Below are positions 6,794 through 7,316 of a stretch of DNA of 7,316 nt, in pieces. The stretch is from Pseudomonadota bacterium. GTDB taxonomy: Bacteria > Pseudomonadota > Gammaproteobacteria > Steroidobacterales > Steroidobacteraceae. How positions within the stretch are numbered: the first letter of the stretch is position 1; the number at the start of each line of letters is the position of its first letter. The notes below the pieces were generated by a model. It did no database searches, had not been told where the DNA came from, and saw only the letters and a program-made list of their open reading frames with translations. The stretch spans positions 1 through 7,316 of the forward strand of contig JAEZFW010000076.1 of assembly GCA_023417315.1 (NCBI GenBank), given 5' to 3'. A program made the position numbers and the translations under genes.

Positions 6794-6929
6794 GCCACCG
6801 ATTGTCCTCGAGCGGCGCCGTGGGGTCGACAGTCGGGCCCGCATCGGTTTTCGTCGGGGCCTACAATGGGTACCATTTAGGAGGACACACTTCCCCTCGG
6901 GGCCCCGTAGCTGACAAGAGGCGATGCGG
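6794..6929. promoter_or_regulatory. Divergent polB/cfa intergenic region
   Basis: Both promoters should lie in this short region. For cfa, CTACAAT at 6861-6867 is a good -10 element (five of six to TATAAT) with C just upstream, as favoured by sigma-S, and no -35 at normal spacing. E. coli cfa is partly sigma-S dependent, so this fits but is only inference. Downstream are a four-codon mini-frame (ATG at 6866, TAG at 6878), an isolated perfect Shine-Dalgarno TAGGAGGA at 6878-6885 with no start codon after it, and the GC-rich CCCCTCGGGGCCCC at 6893-6906. No clear minus-strand promoter for polB was recognised. Confidence 0.4.
6917..6921 (+). promoter_or_regulatory. Ribosome binding site of cfa
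   Basis: AGAGG lies 8 nt before the ATG at 6930 but only 2 nt before the in-frame ATG at 6924. This spacing favours 6930 as the main start; an in-frame TGA at 6912 excludes anything further upstream. Confidence 0.55.
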
Positions 6930-7316
6930 ATGCCTGGTGCGCGGCAAGCAGTCGAATCTTTGCTCGAGGGTACGGGCGTGGCGATCAACGGGCCCAATTC
7001 CTGGGACATCCGTGTGCACGATCCCGCCTTCTATCGCCGCGTGCTTTGGAAGGGAACGCTAGGCGTAGGCGAGTCGTACATGGACGGGCTCTGGGACTGC
7101 GACCAGCTCGATGAAATGCTGTTCAAGGTATTCCGTGCGGCCGCCGAGCGTCGCGTGCGCTCCATACACCGGTTCTTGATGGCGACGCAGACGTCCCTGG
7201 TCAATCGCCAATCGCCGCGGCGCGCATTCAAAGTCGGCGAGCAGCACTACGACATCGGGGATGACTTGTACGAGCGCATGCTCGATCCTCGAATGATCTA
7301 TAGCTGCGCGTACTGG
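6930..7316 (+). CDS. cfa: Cyclopropane-fatty-acyl-phospholipid synthase, N-terminal part (cut by window edge)
   Basis: The frame is open from 6930 to the last base (129 codons) and continues outside the window. The product closely follows the N-terminal domain of E. coli Cfa: GVAINGPNSWDIRVHDPAFYRRVL, then LGVGESYMDGLWDCDQLD (44-61), then the EQHYDIGDDLYERMLDP block (104-120) and IYSCAYW at the edge. This domain binds lipid and precedes the S-adenosylmethionine-binding methyltransferase domain, which lies beyond the window. The enzyme adds a methylene bridge to unsaturated acyl chains of membrane phospholipids, usually in stationary phase or under acid stress. The N-terminus is about 13 residues shorter than in E. 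coli. The in-frame ATG at 6924 is an alternative start adding two residues. It is divergent from polB. Confidence 0.93.
   Translation, partial: MPGARQAVESLLEGTGVAINGPNSWDIRVHDPAFYRRVLWKGTLGVGESYMDGLWDCDQLDEMLFKVFRAAAERRVRSIHRFLMATQTSLVNRQSPRRAFKVGEQHYDIGDDLYERMLDPRMIYSCAYW

Noticed and set aside
6794..6870. LexA box (SOS operator) upstream of polB
   Set aside because: A CTGT half-site is present on the minus strand, but the matching ACAG half at the right distance is not, so no SOS box of the E. coli type is supported.

Overview
The window looks like chromosomal DNA of a G+C-rich proteobacterium. Three things point that way: a full-length DNA polymerase II of the enterobacterial PolB type, a cyclopropane-fatty-acid synthase like that of E. 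coli, and a tandem palindromic intergenic repeat of the 'CCCTCTCCC...GGGAGAGGG' kind that is common in Xanthomonas/Pseudomonas-like genomes. A gammaproteobacterium is the best guess. This is inference; no rRNA or other taxonomic marker is present.

Layout. Positions 1-143 hold 42-bp tandem palindromic repeats that run off the left edge and stop exactly at the stop codon of the first gene. Positions 144-4257, all on the minus strand, hold four genes read from right to left: a circularly permuted ATP-grasp ligase-like protein (4257-2842), an alpha-E protein (2837-1890), a transglutaminase-like cysteine protease (1876-1073), and the proteasome-related Anbu protease (878-144). The first three are nearly contiguous (gaps of 4 and 13 nt). 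Anbu follows after 194 nt that contain a hairpin placed right at the transglutaminase stop codon and a short degenerate 12-bp tandem repeat. Upstream, also on the minus strand, lies polB (6793-4457). The divergent cfa gene begins at about 6930 on the plus strand and is cut by the right edge.

How the genes fit together. The four-gene set is a known conserved association. Comparative genomics has linked Anbu with ATP-grasp, alpha-E and transglutaminase-like proteins and has suggested a peptide-bond-forming system (ligase plus alpha-E) coupled to peptide-cleaving enzymes (transglutaminase-fold protease plus Anbu). Its substrate is, to my knowledge, not established. It is the most interesting item here, and its catalytic residues look intact where they can be read. 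polB (DNA repair and translesion synthesis) and cfa (membrane lipid cyclopropanation) are ordinary chromosomal neighbours with no evident functional link to it.

No tRNA, rRNA, CRISPR array, transposase or phage gene was seen. Most other open frames are shadows of these six genes, produced by the codon bias of G+C-rich coding DNA.
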